Source of the DNA: Chloroflexota bacterium
GTDB lineage: Bacteria; Chloroflexota; Anaerolineae; Anaerolineales; Anaerolineaceae
Length of the DNA: 64,000 nucleotides
Reading direction: 5' to 3'
Assembly (NCBI GenBank): GCA_012517865.1
Contig: JAAYUC010000022.1
Span: 39,441 to 103,440, forward strand
Shown here: piece after piece, positions 41,652 through 50,640 of the stretch
Layout: each line of letters begins with the position of its first letter
Position numbering within the stretch: the first letter of the stretch is position 1
Program-made: the position numbers and the translations under genes
Notes under the pieces: model-generated
Databases searched by the model: none
Seen by the model: only the letters and a program-made list of their open reading frames with translations
What the model was told of the DNA's origin: nothing

Positions 41652-43103
41652 TCACTCCAACCGCGGCATTAAACCGCCGTCAGAGACGTTTAGCACTTCT
41701 ATTTTCGCGCCGGCGGGGGTACCGGTCTCGCGCTGGATAAGTTCACACACCCGCCAGGCATGGCGCGCGACTTCGGTCGGCGTGTGGCGCGCGTCCGCTT
41801 CCAGCATCAGTCGGCATTTTGGCTCCGTGCCGGAGTAGCGCAGGTTCATGCGCACCAGACCGGGCAGCTCGCACCGTACTTCCTCCAGCAGCGCGTTCAG
41901 GGGCTGAATTTCGGTCAGTTCGGGCTTGCTGGCAACGTTGCAGGAAGCAATCAGCTGCGGAAACTTGCCAATCTGACCGGTAAGCGCGGAGAGCGGCTGC
42001 CAATTCTTTTCCGCCAGCACTGCCAGCATAAACAACGCTGTCCGGATGCCGTCGCCGGTGCGGTGCGTTTCATCCAGCAGAATGATGTGGCCTGATTGTT
42101 CTCCGCCCAGGCCAACTTTGCCCGAAGCGGCTTCAGCACGGCTCAGGCGAAGCAGCTCTTCGGTGATGTACTTATCGCCCACCGGGGTTTCAATCAGGTG
42201 AATGCCGTTTTTCTGACAGTATCCCGCCAGTGCGCCGTTTGCCATTGTCGTGGTCACCAGCGTTTCTTTCAGCAGCCTGCCCTTCTCCAGGAAGTACGCA
42301 GCCAAAATAGCCAGCATGTGGTCTCCATCAACCATGCGGCCGGCCTCATCTACCAGAATCACGCGGTCCGCGTCGCCGTCAAAAGCCATTCCAAGGTCCG
42401 CCTGATATTCCCGCACCTCACTGCCAAAGCGGGATGGGTCAGAGCGCAGATGCTCTGAGCCCGCGCGGTCATTTATGTTCAGTCCATCGGGATGAGTGTT
42501 CAGCGCGATCACGCGCGCTCCCAAACGCCGGAAGAGTTCTGGCGCGACCTCGAAGGAGGCGCCGTTTGCGCAATCCAGAAGCAGCGTTTTCCCGCTCAGA
42601 TCCAAATCCGGCTGGCTTTCCAACAGGTCGCGCAGGTAATCTTCCCGCCAACGCGCTCCGTCTTTCACCAGGCCGCCGCCGCCCGCTGGTGCTTGCCCAA
42701 GGAGGGCTTCGATGGCAAGTTCCACGTCCTCCCCAAGTTTCATACCGTGCGCGTTGAGGAATTTGATGCCGTTTTCTGGAGCGGGGTTGTGCGAGGCGGA
42801 GATGACCACACCGGCATCGGCGCCAAGCCTGCGCGTCAGAAACCCGATGCCCGGCGTGGGAAGGATGCCCAAATCGATCACTTCGGCGCCGCTTGCCAGC
42901 AAGCCTTCAGTCAGGGCGGCCTGTAAAACCGGACCCGACGCGCGTGTATCCCTTCCAACCACAAAAACCGGAGCGGAGCGTTTGTTCCCGCCCAAAACGC
43001 GCGCGGCTGCGGCGCCCAGCGAGCGCACAAAAGCCTCGGTCATTGGCTCTTTGCCTGCCAATCCGCGGATGCCGTCTGTTCCAAAATACCTGGGTTTAGC
43101 CAT
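41652..43103 (-). CDS. glmM: Phosphohexomutase, probably phosphoglucosamine mutase
   Basis: A 483-residue mutase. RYFGTDGIRGLAG is the start pattern of GlmM, VISASHNPAPENGIKF the active-site serine loop (S104), FDGDADR the metal loop, GGEQSGHI the sugar loop and RYSGTEPKCRLM the phosphate loop. GEQSG rather than GEESSG fits glucosamine-phosphate specificity. It would give glucosamine-1-P for UDP-GlcNAc and peptidoglycan. It lies between the EEP nuclease gene (25 bases upstream) and the second mutase. Confidence 0.85.
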   Translation of the reverse strand: MAKPRYFGTDGIRGLAGKEPMTEAFVRSLGAAAARVLGGNKRSAPVFVVGRDTRASGPVLQAALTEGLLASGAEVIDLGILPTPGIGFLTRRLGADAGVVISASHNPAPENGIKFLNAHGMKLGEDVELAIEALLGQAPAGGGGLVKDGARWREDYLRDLLESQPDLDLSGKTLLLDCANGASFEVAPELFRRLGARVIALNTHPDGLNINDRAGSEHLRSDPSRFGSEVREYQADLGMAFDGDADRVILVDEAGRMVDGDHMLAILAAYFLEKGRLLKETLVTTTMANGALAGYCQKNGIHLIETPVGDKYITEELLRLSRAEAASGKVGLGGEQSGHIILLDETHRTGDGIRTALFMLAVLAEKNWQPLSALTGQIGKFPQLIASCNVASKPELTEIQPLNALLEEVRCELPGLVRMNLRYSGTEPKCRLMLEADARHTPTEVARHAWRVCELIQRETGTPAGAKIEVLNVSDGGLMPRLE

Positions 43104-43128
43104 TGGTTCTATTCCAATCGAAAATGAT

Positions 43129-44022
43129 TTACGCGAATGTCAAATCCGCGACGACCGGTAAATGGTCCGAGCTGCGGTGGGCCAGGTCGTTATCGACGAC
43201 GCGGCAGTGATACTCCCGTAAAAAGCCTCGCGGGGAGATGTAAAAATGGTCCACCGCTCCCGCGAAAGGATGGGTGGAAATCGGGTTTTCGGGAACCAGC
43301 CGCATAAAACCCTTCTCCGCCTCCAATATGCCGGCCAAAGCGTATTCGTCCGGATTGGCGTTGAAGTCTCCCGTAAGAATCAGGGGCAGTCCCGTTCGCA
43401 GGATGTTCACTTCCACCAAATCAATTACCCGCCGGATTTGTTCCGAGCGCAGCTCGCGCGCGCTGCGGATAACCTCGTCCCGCTGATTCTCTCCGCGTTC
43501 GCCCACCAGCGTCGTCAGGTGCAGATTTACCAAATAGGGAAATGGCGCGCGTTTGATGCGCGTGATAATCGCGAAGCGCGGGTCGGTATCGCGTGTGCCC
43601 TCATAGGTCAGCGGCTGAAAAATGGGGACGTTGCGCGGAAATCCGTCTTGCTTTGCGGAACCAAGCCGCGCAAAAGGCGCTCTTGAAAAGACCGCGTTTC
43701 CTTTAGACCAATCCCACCAGTCTTTGAACAGCCCTTCCACCATCAAATCTTTGCGGACCTGCATATGTCGCTTCATTGAAAGCGTCTCGCCGTAGTAAGC
43801 GTGTGAAAAGCGCGCTCCCTCGCGAATCAGGTCTACCATGCTGTGTTTAAGGCCGTCCGCGTCGATGTACTGGGCAATCTCCTGGACGCAAAGCAGGTCT
43901 GGATTAATTTGATTAATCAGGGCGAGCAAAGCTTCGCTGCGGTTGGCATTGGTTTCCAGTGTGCCGCTGAAATTTTTAAGACCGCCCCCCAGGTTTAGGG
44001 TCATCACGCGCAGGGTAGACAT
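43129..44022 (-). CDS. Endonuclease/exonuclease/phosphatase family protein
   Basis: A 297-residue EEP-fold protein. VMTLNLGG opens the fold (N as metal contact), DLLCVQEI carries the catalytic Glu, LTGDFNANP the D-x-N pair, and the terminal SSDHLPVVADL the catalytic DH. There is no signal peptide. Substrates in this superfamily range from DNA to phospholipids and inositol phosphates and cannot be told here. Upstream on the minus strand TATAAT (44060-44055) and AGGATA precede the ATG. It heads the unit with the two mutases. Confidence 0.8.
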   Translation of the reverse strand: MSTLRVMTLNLGGGLKNFSGTLETNANRSEALLALINQINPDLLCVQEIAQYIDADGLKHSMVDLIREGARFSHAYYGETLSMKRHMQVRKDLMVEGLFKDWWDWSKGNAVFSRAPFARLGSAKQDGFPRNVPIFQPLTYEGTRDTDPRFAIITRIKRAPFPYLVNLHLTTLVGERGENQRDEVIRSARELRSEQIRRVIDLVEVNILRTGLPLILTGDFNANPDEYALAGILEAEKGFMRLVPENPISTHPFAGAVDHFYISPRGFLREYHCRVVDNDLAHRSSDHLPVVADLTFA

Positions 44023-44292
44023 CTACAGCAGGTATCCTCTTAAGCTTTCTGCGAAGATTATACCAATGAATCCGGTCGCTTCCAGCACGGCACAGCAGCC
44101 CGGCCCTGGGATTCAGAAGGCCGGCCCGCCCAAATCGGCGAAGTACAGACGGCATCCGCCGCCGCGTAACTGTTCTCGCGGTAGCACACCTTTGCTTGGA
44201 CCCCTAAACCCGTCGGATGAATAAGCTTGAAGTGGTTTTTTTACATCGCATCCTATAAAATTATCCCATACAACCAAGAAAAGAGACGACCC

Positions 44293-45216
44293 ATGGATTC
44301 CTCCACGCCCAAACCCGAGCTTTCACGCGACGAGATTACCCCGCAAAAGCTCTATCTTACCCGACGGCAGTTCCTCAAAGCAGCCGGTGTCGTGAGCGCC
44401 AGTGCTTTTTTGGCCGCCTGCCTGGGAACCCCGGAAGACGCGTCTCCGACCGACCCTGCTCTGGCGGACGTTCAGACAAAACGCGAGCTGGCGGAAAACT
44501 TCAACAATTATTACGAATTCAGCCTCTCAAAGACCTCTGTCGCCGAAGCGGCGAAGGACTTCAACATGCAGCCCTGGCAAGTCGAGGTAGACGGCCTGGT
44601 CAGGAACCCCAAAAAGTACACAATCGAAGAAATAGTCTCCCTTTTCCCGCAGGAAGAGCGCGTTTACCGCATGCGCTGTGTGGAGGGCTGGTCGATGGTG
44701 CTTCCCTGGCAGGGTTTTCCGCTTGCCAGACTGCTGGAAGACGTTGAACCGCTGCCGGAAGCGCAATACGTCGGGTTCATGTCCATCCTCCGCCCGGAGG
44801 AAATGCCCGGACAAACCAGCCTGTCGTTCCCCTGGCCCTACCTGGAAGGGCTGCGGCTGGACGAAGCCCGCTACGACCTGACCATACTGGCAACCGGCCT
44901 TTACGGCGAAGCGCTTTCCCCCCAAAACGGCGGTCCCATCCGGCTGGTGGTGCCCTGGAAATACGGATTTAAGAGCCTTAAGGCTGTGGTGCGCATCACC
45001 CTGCAAGCTGACCAACCGGTCACATTCTGGAACGCGATTGCTCCGCAGGAATACGGCTTTTACGCCAACGTGAACCCTTCCGTGGACCATCCGCGCTGGA
45101 CGCAAAGCGAAGAACGCCGGATTGGTGAAACCGGCTCCAGACCCACTCTGCTGTTTAACGGGTACGACGAAGTCGCCCCGCTCTATGAAGGGATGGACCT
45201 GCGCGTCAATTTTTAG
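44293..45216 (+). CDS. MsrP/YedY-like molybdopterin oxidoreductase, Tat lipoprotein
   Basis: A 307-residue protein of the sulfite-oxidase fold. [10 protein letters not shown] (23-32) is a twin-arginine signal, and it ends in a lipobox FLAAC (C43), so the mature protein is probably lipid-anchored outside. [21 protein letters not shown] holds the Mo-ligand Cys (C129). [20 protein letters not shown] segments match MsrP, which repairs methionine sulfoxide in envelope proteins. The usual haem partner MsrQ is missing next door. ATG 44293 is used; TATAAA at 44254-44259 may be the -10 box. Confidence 0.88.
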   Translation: MDSSTPKPELSRDEITPQKLYLTRRQFLKAAGVVSASAFLAACLGTPEDASPTDPALADVQTKRELAENFNNYYEFSLSKTSVAEAAKDFNMQPWQVEVDGLVRNPKKYTIEEIVSLFPQEERVYRMRCVEGWSMVLPWQGFPLARLLEDVEPLPEAQYVGFMSILRPEEMPGQTSLSFPWPYLEGLRLDEARYDLTILATGLYGEALSPQNGGPIRLVVPWKYGFKSLKAVVRITLQADQPVTFWNAIAPQEYGFYANVNPSVDHPRWTQSEERRIGETGSRPTLLFNGYDEVAPLYEGMDLRVNF

Positions 45217-45224
45217 CTGACTGG

Positions 45225-46394
45225 TTATTTCTTAGCCGGGTTCACCGGGCAGGTGGTTCCGCCTTCTTCCACCACAACGGGAATCGTGTCGTTTTCAAAG
45301 GCGTTAATGAACTCCACAATCTTTTCAACCGGAATATCCCATACAAACGTGTTGCCCAGCCGCGCGATATCCGCGCGCCCCTGCACCATCCATTCATCCG
45401 GAAAACGCACGAATTGAATGTTTTCCCGGGATAGTTTGGGCAGCAGGCATATTAACTGACGAATCTGCGCGATGGTCAGGTCGGTTTGGATGTCATTCAG
45501 AACCGAAAGCACCATTTTTGGCAGGCTGGTGATGATTTCCGGGCTGCGCAGTTTTTCCTGAATTCCGCAAATCAGCAGAGTCTGATGGTCTGTGCGCGCC
45601 ACTTCGCCGTAGCGGTCGCGGATGCGCACAAAGCTGAGGGCGTCAAAACCAGTCAGATGATTCCAACCCTTCGGGAAATAACCCTGCCCCTGTTTGTAGG
45701 GGTCCACATCGTCTTTGCCCAGCGGCCGGCCATCCAGCGGCTCGTTCAGGTACACATCCACACCGCCCATCGCGTCGATAATTTCCTCAAAAGCGACCAT
45801 GTTCACCGCGGCGTAGTTGTCCACGTACAGGTCATAGTTATGCGCCAGCACGCGCGCCAAAAGCCCCATGCCCCCGCCTGTGCCGGTGAAGTAGTTCATG
45901 CCCGGGCTGCCGTAAAAGTAAGCCTGATTGAGTTTGGCATTGGGCAGTTCGGCTGCCTTTGATTCAATGATATCGACCAGGTCCACTTTCAGGTCGCGCG
46001 GAATGGTCAGGACGGTCACCCTTGGAGTGACAAAATCCACGCGGATGACGCGTATCACATCCGAGAGGCCGTAAGTGTAATTGGGGTCATCGGTGTCGAT
46101 CCCGGCCGCCAGGATGTACATCACCTCCGGACCGCCGCATTGGGGCCGGGGAGCCGTCGCTGTGAACGTGGTGCTGGGCAGCGGGGCCGCGGGCTCATCC
46201 GTCTGCGTTGGAGCCGGAGTTTCAGTCCCGGCGCTTGGGGATGTTTCTGTCGCGGCAGGCAAGCTGGCTGTGCGCGACGGCAGCGAAATTGCTTCGCTGA
46301 TGGGTTTATTCCAGCGGTTTCCTAAAAACAAGCCACCGCCGATTAAAAGCGCGGCGGCCAGAACAAGCAGTACAATCAGTAACTTTTTTTTCAT
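45225..46394 (-). CDS. LytR-CpsA-Psr (LCP) family protein
   Basis: A 389-residue protein: one N-terminal helix (5-25), a Pro/Thr-rich stalk to about 80, then the LCP domain, with AAGIDTDD, SDVIRVIRVDF, VTVLTIPRDLKVD and KLNQAYFYG as family motifs carrying the acidic and Arg residues that hold a polyprenyl-pyrophosphate glycan. LCP enzymes attach glycopolymers to peptidoglycan at the outer face of the membrane. It stands alone, divergent from the HIRAN gene; TATAAT lies at 46443-46438 on the minus strand. Confidence 0.88.
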   Translation of the reverse strand: MKKKLLIVLLVLAAALLIGGGLFLGNRWNKPISEAISLPSRTASLPAATETSPSAGTETPAPTQTDEPAAPLPSTTFTATAPRPQCGGPEVMYILAAGIDTDDPNYTYGLSDVIRVIRVDFVTPRVTVLTIPRDLKVDLVDIIESKAAELPNAKLNQAYFYGSPGMNYFTGTGGGMGLLARVLAHNYDLYVDNYAAVNMVAFEEIIDAMGGVDVYLNEPLDGRPLGKDDVDPYKQGQGYFPKGWNHLTGFDALSFVRIRDRYGEVARTDHQTLLICGIQEKLRSPEIITSLPKMVLSVLNDIQTDLTIAQIRQLICLLPKLSRENIQFVRFPDEWMVQGRADIARLGNTFVWDIPVEKIVEFINAFENDTIPVVVEEGGTTCPVNPAKK

Positions 46395-46536
46395 ATCCTT
46401 ATTCCACAGACTGACTTTGTGAGAACAATCGTTTTGTATTATAGCGTAATTTCAAAATCAATCGCACAGGCGTGTCCCGCGCCGAACAGGCGGCGCGCCC
46501 TGCCGCGCCTATTGTATAATGAAACGCAGAGGGACC

Positions 46537-47670
46537 ATGATTGACCTGATTCGTTTCTTTGGATATGACCCGGAAAACAGCCAGGAACAGTCCGACCTGA
46601 TGGAGTGGGTAACCAGCCGCGTCTCCCAAATGGATATCGACGCGTGGCATTACTTCTCCTACCGCAGCAGGCAGGGTCCGGAATTTTACTTCGTAAAAGA
46701 AAGCGGAAAGGAATCCTTCAGCTTTAACATTCATCTGCATGGGTTTACTGACCAGCAACTGGTTCTGACGGACTGGCTTCCAGACCCCGAAGCCCCCATG
46801 GACGGACTCATCAAAGCCAGGACCAACAGCGGCGAGGCTGTGTTTTATGAAAGCAAACAGGCCGGCAAAGAAGACCAGCCAGAGTGGCGCGAAAACATGC
46901 CGTTGGTGTTCAAGCCGCCCAATTTTCACTGGTACGACCATCTCCAACTGCCGGCGCTCGCGCGGGTTCAGCTGGCGGCATTCCCAATAGAAATTGAGCT
47001 TTACCACCACGGATACCGTTTTCCTGTGTCGGAGGAAAACAAAGATTTGCTGCGCTACTTTGCCTCTCCGGTTGGCGTCAGCCTGGTAGCCAATAACATC
47101 TATCATCCCATCCTTGAATTTGGCGGGAATATCACGGCTGTCAGCAGTTACAGCAATGAGCTGCGCGGCCGGCTGATGCACATACTTACCGTGCAAACCC
47201 TGGGCTTAACTATGGATGTGCTCATTCCCGCCAGCGCCGCAGCCCAGACACCCATCCCTGGAATGTCGGTGCGCGCCACCTGCTGGCTGACTGGCAGAAT
47301 AAAGGAGATTTTTCCTCTCGGGGCGGATGAAAAAAGCCTTTCCTGGGTGTTCCTGATGCAAACCCGCGTCGCGGGAGCCATGTATCACGACCTCGGCGAG
47401 AAAAAGTACGCGCTTGGATTCTGGGATTACATAGAACTGCGCCGCGAACCAGACAATCCCCATGACCCGCGCGCCGTCGCTCTGCTGACAGCCGAAGGGG
47501 AAAAACTGGGCTACATTCCGCGCGACCGCAACCAGGAAATTGCCGCGCTGCTTGACAGGGGGGAGCAAATGCATGCCCGCCTGATATTCAAATTTCTGAA
47601 CGGTTCTAATCAGGAATATATCGTCCGGGTATATACCCGCGGTTCCATTTTGCTCTCTGGAAAAAACTGA
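46537..47670 (+). CDS. HIRAN domain protein with unrecognised N-terminal region
   Basis: A 377-residue soluble protein. Residues about 285-370 match HIRAN: FWDYIELRREPDNPHDPRAV, then KLGYIPRDRNQEIAALLDRG. HIRAN binds DNA ends or stalled forks in HLTF-like proteins and also occurs alone in bacteria. The first 280 residues are not recognised. The ATG at 46537 behind AGAGGG is chosen because TATAAT (46515-46520) overlaps an earlier in-frame ATG at 46519, which would lie upstream of the transcript start. It is convergent with the histidine kinase gene. Confidence 0.75.
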   Translation: MIDLIRFFGYDPENSQEQSDLMEWVTSRVSQMDIDAWHYFSYRSRQGPEFYFVKESGKESFSFNIHLHGFTDQQLVLTDWLPDPEAPMDGLIKARTNSGEAVFYESKQAGKEDQPEWRENMPLVFKPPNFHWYDHLQLPALARVQLAAFPIEIELYHHGYRFPVSEENKDLLRYFASPVGVSLVANNIYHPILEFGGNITAVSSYSNELRGRLMHILTVQTLGLTMDVLIPASAAAQTPIPGMSVRATCWLTGRIKEIFPLGADEKSLSWVFLMQTRVAGAMYHDLGEKKYALGFWDYIELRREPDNPHDPRAVALLTAEGEKLGYIPRDRNQEIAALLDRGEQMHARLIFKFLNGSNQEYIVRVYTRGSILLSGKN

Positions 47671-47673
47671 GTT

Positions 47674-49146
47674 TTAGAGGGGCAGGCGCAGCGAAAAGAC
47701 TGCGCCCCCTTGCGGGTGGTTGTACGCGTTAAGCGTCCCGCCGTGCGCCTCGGCCAGGTTGCGGGCGATTGCCAGCCCCAGCCCTGTCCCTCCGCTTTCG
47801 CGTTCGCGGCTGGGGTCTGAGCGGTAAAACCGGTCAAATATGTGGGGGAGGTCTTCCGGGTCGATGCCCGGGCCGTGGTCCCGTACATCAAGGCGCGCGA
47901 AGGCGCCTTCCTGCCTCAGCGTGAGTTCAATCGCCGTGCCCCTGGTGGTGTAACGTTGGGCATTCATCAACAGATTCTGAAGTATTTGCTGAATTCTGTC
48001 CGGGTCAACGTTCAGCAGCGGCAGATGACCTTCGCAGCGGGTTACCACCTGCAGGTCTTTCGCGGAGAGCGCTGCTTCGAACCCTTGCAGCGTATCCTGG
48101 CACAGCGCGCGCAGGTCTGTGGGGCGTTTGTTCAGGCTGAGCTTGCCTGCGTCTGAAAGCGCCAGCACGCGCAAATCGTCCACGAGGCGGATAAGCAGGG
48201 CGTTTTGTTCGCGGATTGGTTTCAACGCGTTCAGGTCAAGCGGAAAAACACCGTCCTCCAGGGCCTCCAGCTGAGCCCGCTGGACTGCCAGGGGGTTGCG
48301 CAGCTCGTGCGCGATGTCCGCAGTAAGCGCCTGTCGCGCAGTCTCCGCGGACTGCAGCGATGCCGCCATGGTGTTAAGCGTTTTCCCGAGGCGCTCAGCC
48401 TCAGAATAACTGGATATGTTCACGCGCTGGCTGAAATCACCGGAGGCGATTTTTTCCGCTGCATCCGTCAGCGTCCGGACAGGCCGGACAAAGCGGTTGG
48501 TGAGCACAATGGCGAGCAGCAGCGCGGCGATGGTGGAGACGAGCGCCGCTGTCAGGATAGCCTGCTGCACTTTTTGCGTCAGCTGCGATTCAAAGTTCTC
48601 CGGCAAGACGGAAAGCGCGTTTGGCACGTACAGGTAGCCAATCAGCTCGCCGTCCTGTTTCAGCGGGGTTGCCGCTCCGCGCTCTGCTTTTGTGAGGACA
48701 GTGCCTGTCCTGGCTGGGTCGCTGGCGTACACCACTCTCCCGGTTTTGTCCGCGAGATATCCGTTTCGGCGGATAACTGTGACGGGGTTCCCCGCCCCCT
48801 GGCCCTGCGGCTGGCCGGCGCCCTGGGATTGACCGGCCCCTTGCGATTGACCGTTCCCCTGGCCGGCGCCCTGACCCTGATGCTGGCCGCCCATCGGACT
48901 GGACCCTTCTCCCATCATAGTGTTTTCAGAGCTGGTTTCTGTGAATAGCGCTTCCACGCCGGACCATGAGCCGTGTTCGCGATAATAACTGATGAGTTCC
49001 TGCGCGAACATCATGCTGTTCCCGCCCATACTCATGCGAAGGTACCCGCGCACCTGCGTGCTCGCGGAGTAATTCGAAAGCGCCAAAACCGTGCCCAGGG
49101 CGGTAATAATCACAATCAGGAATGCAATCAGCAGGCGGTTGCGCAT
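47674..49146 (-). CDS. Sensor histidine kinase
   Basis: A 490-residue kinase with helices at about 5-27 and 197-218 and an extracytoplasmic sensor between. Then come HAMP (219-270), the DHp box LTADIAHELRNPLAV (phospho-acceptor H280), and the ATPase boxes ILQNLLMNAQRY, DHGPGID and GGTGLGLAIA. The sensor contains a low-complexity Gly-Gln insert (87-119) made of GAGQ/SQ units. BaeS/CpxA-like. It follows the response regulator by 1 base. The signal is unknown; the neighbouring secreted and NifX-like proteins suggest metal or redox stress (inference). Confidence 0.93.
   Translation of the reverse strand: MRNRLLIAFLIVIITALGTVLALSNYSASTQVRGYLRMSMGGNSMMFAQELISYYREHGSWSGVEALFTETSSENTMMGEGSSPMGGQHQGQGAGQGNGQSQGAGQSQGAGQPQGQGAGNPVTVIRRNGYLADKTGRVVYASDPARTGTVLTKAERGAATPLKQDGELIGYLYVPNALSVLPENFESQLTQKVQQAILTAALVSTIAALLLAIVLTNRFVRPVRTLTDAAEKIASGDFSQRVNISSYSEAERLGKTLNTMAASLQSAETARQALTADIAHELRNPLAVQRAQLEALEDGVFPLDLNALKPIREQNALLIRLVDDLRVLALSDAGKLSLNKRPTDLRALCQDTLQGFEAALSAKDLQVVTRCEGHLPLLNVDPDRIQQILQNLLMNAQRYTTRGTAIELTLRQEGAFARLDVRDHGPGIDPEDLPHIFDRFYRSDPSRERESGGTGLGLAIARNLAEAHGGTLNAYNHPQGGAVFSLRLPL
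48790..48888 (-). repeat. Gly-Gln tandem repeat in the sensor domain
   Basis: About 99 bases of imperfect repeats with units near 15-18 bases, encoding GQGAGQ, GNGQSQ, GAGQSQ and GAGQPQ. Copy number is likely to vary between strains. Confidence 0.75.
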
Positions 49147-49147
49147 T

Positions 49148-49834
49148 CTAACCCTCTATCTGTCTGGCGCGGTAACCCACACCAAATACCGTTTCGATGT
49201 ACTGCTGCTCCGGGTCCGCTTCTTTTATTTTTCGGCGCAGGTTTTTGATATGCACGTCCACGCTGCGTTCATAGCCCTCAAAGCTCATCCCCTGCGCCGC
49301 TTCCAGCAGCTGCAAACGCGTAAAAACTCTGCCCGGCTGGGAAACCAGCAGCTGCAGCATCCCAAATTCAGTCGGGGTGAGCTCCAAAGGTGCGCTTCCA
49401 AGCTTCGCGCTGTGCGCGCCGGTATCTATGCTTAGTTTGCCAAGCGTCAGAACCGCCGGGGCTTCGGGCGCGCGGGCTCCGCGCCGCAAAACAGCCTTGA
49501 CGCGCGCCACCACTTCACGCGGAGAGTAGGGCTTGGTAACATAATCATCCGCGCCCAGCTCCAGCCCGATTAACCGGTCGACCTCATCCACCCGGGCTGT
49601 CGCCATGATGATGGGCACATCTCTGGTTTTGCGCATTTCCCGCGCCAGTTCCAATCCATCAATGCCCGGGAGGTTCAGGTCCAGTATCACCAAGTCGGGT
49701 TTTTCCTGCTCCCACAGGCGCAGCGCTTCGGGGCCGGAATAGGCGCTTAAGGCGCGGTAACCCGCCCGGGTCAGATAAGCCTGCAGCACCTTATTCAGTT
49801 CTCTTTCATCTTCCACGACAAGAATCACAGACAT
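49148..49834 (-). CDS. OmpR-family response regulator
   Basis: A 228-residue regulator. The receiver has VEDE, the phosphorylation site VILDLNLPG (D52), the conserved Thr (MATAR) and TKPYSPREVV Lys. The winged helix starts near residue 130 with LTPTEFGMLQLLVS and ends SVDVHIKNLRRKI then VFGVGYRA. It precedes the kinase gene by 1 base. The divergent region upstream holds three phased TTCACA boxes (49959-49986), a probable binding site for this dimeric regulator. Confidence 0.95.
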   Translation of the reverse strand: MSVILVVEDERELNKVLQAYLTRAGYRALSAYSGPEALRLWEQEKPDLVILDLNLPGIDGLELAREMRKTRDVPIIMATARVDEVDRLIGLELGADDYVTKPYSPREVVARVKAVLRRGARAPEAPAVLTLGKLSIDTGAHSAKLGSAPLELTPTEFGMLQLLVSQPGRVFTRLQLLEAAQGMSFEGYERSVDVHIKNLRRKIKEADPEQQYIETVFGVGYRARQIEG

Positions 49835-49958
49835 AAAGGTCAGTTCCCTTACCGGTCAGCTTTCCAAAAGGCTGACGCATGGTTCATATCCATAGTTTAC
49901 TCAATCCTGGCGGAAAATTAAACATTCAGGCTGTACCAAAGCTCAATGACAGGCAATC

Positions 49959-49986
49959 TTCATCAATTCTTCACATCCTCTTCACA
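49959..49986 (+). promoter_or_regulatory. Triple direct repeat, candidate response-regulator binding site
   Basis: TTCATC, TTCACA and TTCACA start at 49959, 49970 and 49981, exactly 11 bases apart: one helical turn, as in OmpR/PhoP-type direct-repeat operators. It lies between the regulator gene and the secreted-protein gene. Confidence 0.65.
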
Positions 49987-50064
49987 GTACGCAAATAAGC
50001 CTTTGGTAAATTTGGAACATCGACAGCGGTATGGACATGCCGGATTATTAACAAGGAGTGAACG

Positions 50065-50541
50065 ATGAAAAAGACAATATTGACCTTTGTGATTGTGACA
50101 TTGGTACTGGGTCTCGCAATCTTCGGCGCGGTAAGCGCGGTTTCCGCTCAGAAAGCTGAAACCGGCGTACTGGCAGATACGCTGGCGGAACCTGTGGTTT
50201 ACCGCAGAGGTTGGAGCGGAACAGGCGGAACCTGTTACGGAAGCGGCACCTGCGACGGTAGCATGGACCAAACCCGGCTGCAGCAAAGATTGCAGGACGG
50301 CACCGGCGAAAACTGCCAAAACCCCGAAGGCTGCACGCTGCAGCAGAACCGTTATGGCTGGTCTGAGGACGGCGCTGGGCAGCAGTTCCAGTTTGGCAAC
50401 CAGGGCGCTGAAGCCTGCCCGAACGGCGGCACCTGCAGCATGGACCAGACCCAAACCCGCCAACAGCTGCGCGACGGCAGCTGCGGAATGAAACCTGGAA
50501 CAGGCACCGGAACGCGAACCCGCTCTGGCAGAGGCAACTAA
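50065..50541 (+). CDS. Secreted Cys/Gly/Gln-rich small protein
   Basis: A 158-residue protein with a cleavable signal (IVTLVLGLAIFGAVSAVSA). The mature part is low in hydrophobic residues and contains two related segments, GTCDGSMDQTRLQQRLQDG and GGTCSMDQTQTRQQLRDG, each with Cys nearby. The tail is Gly/Thr/Arg-rich. AAGGAG lies 6 bases before the ATG. No family is recognised. Its place next to the two-component system and behind TTCACA repeats suggests it is a regulated output, maybe a metal or redox binder; this is inference. Confidence 0.65.
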   Translation: MKKTILTFVIVTLVLGLAIFGAVSAVSAQKAETGVLADTLAEPVVYRRGWSGTGGTCYGSGTCDGSMDQTRLQQRLQDGTGENCQNPEGCTLQQNRYGWSEDGAGQQFQFGNQGAEACPNGGTCSMDQTQTRQQLRDGSCGMKPGTGTGTRTRSGRGN

Positions 50542-50570
50542 GCTAAGAACTAAACAGCGCCTCTCAAATC

Positions 50571-50592
50571 AGCACGCGCAGCTGCGCGTGCT
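50571..50592 (+). terminator. Palindromic terminator
   Basis: AGCACGCGCAG-CTGCGCGTGCT, a perfect 22-base palindrome followed by GTTTATTG, between the secreted-protein and NifX-like genes. Confidence 0.7.
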
Positions 50593-50640
50593 GTTTATTG
50601 TCAACTTTGATATATAATCGGCGCTGAAACGGAGGATGTT

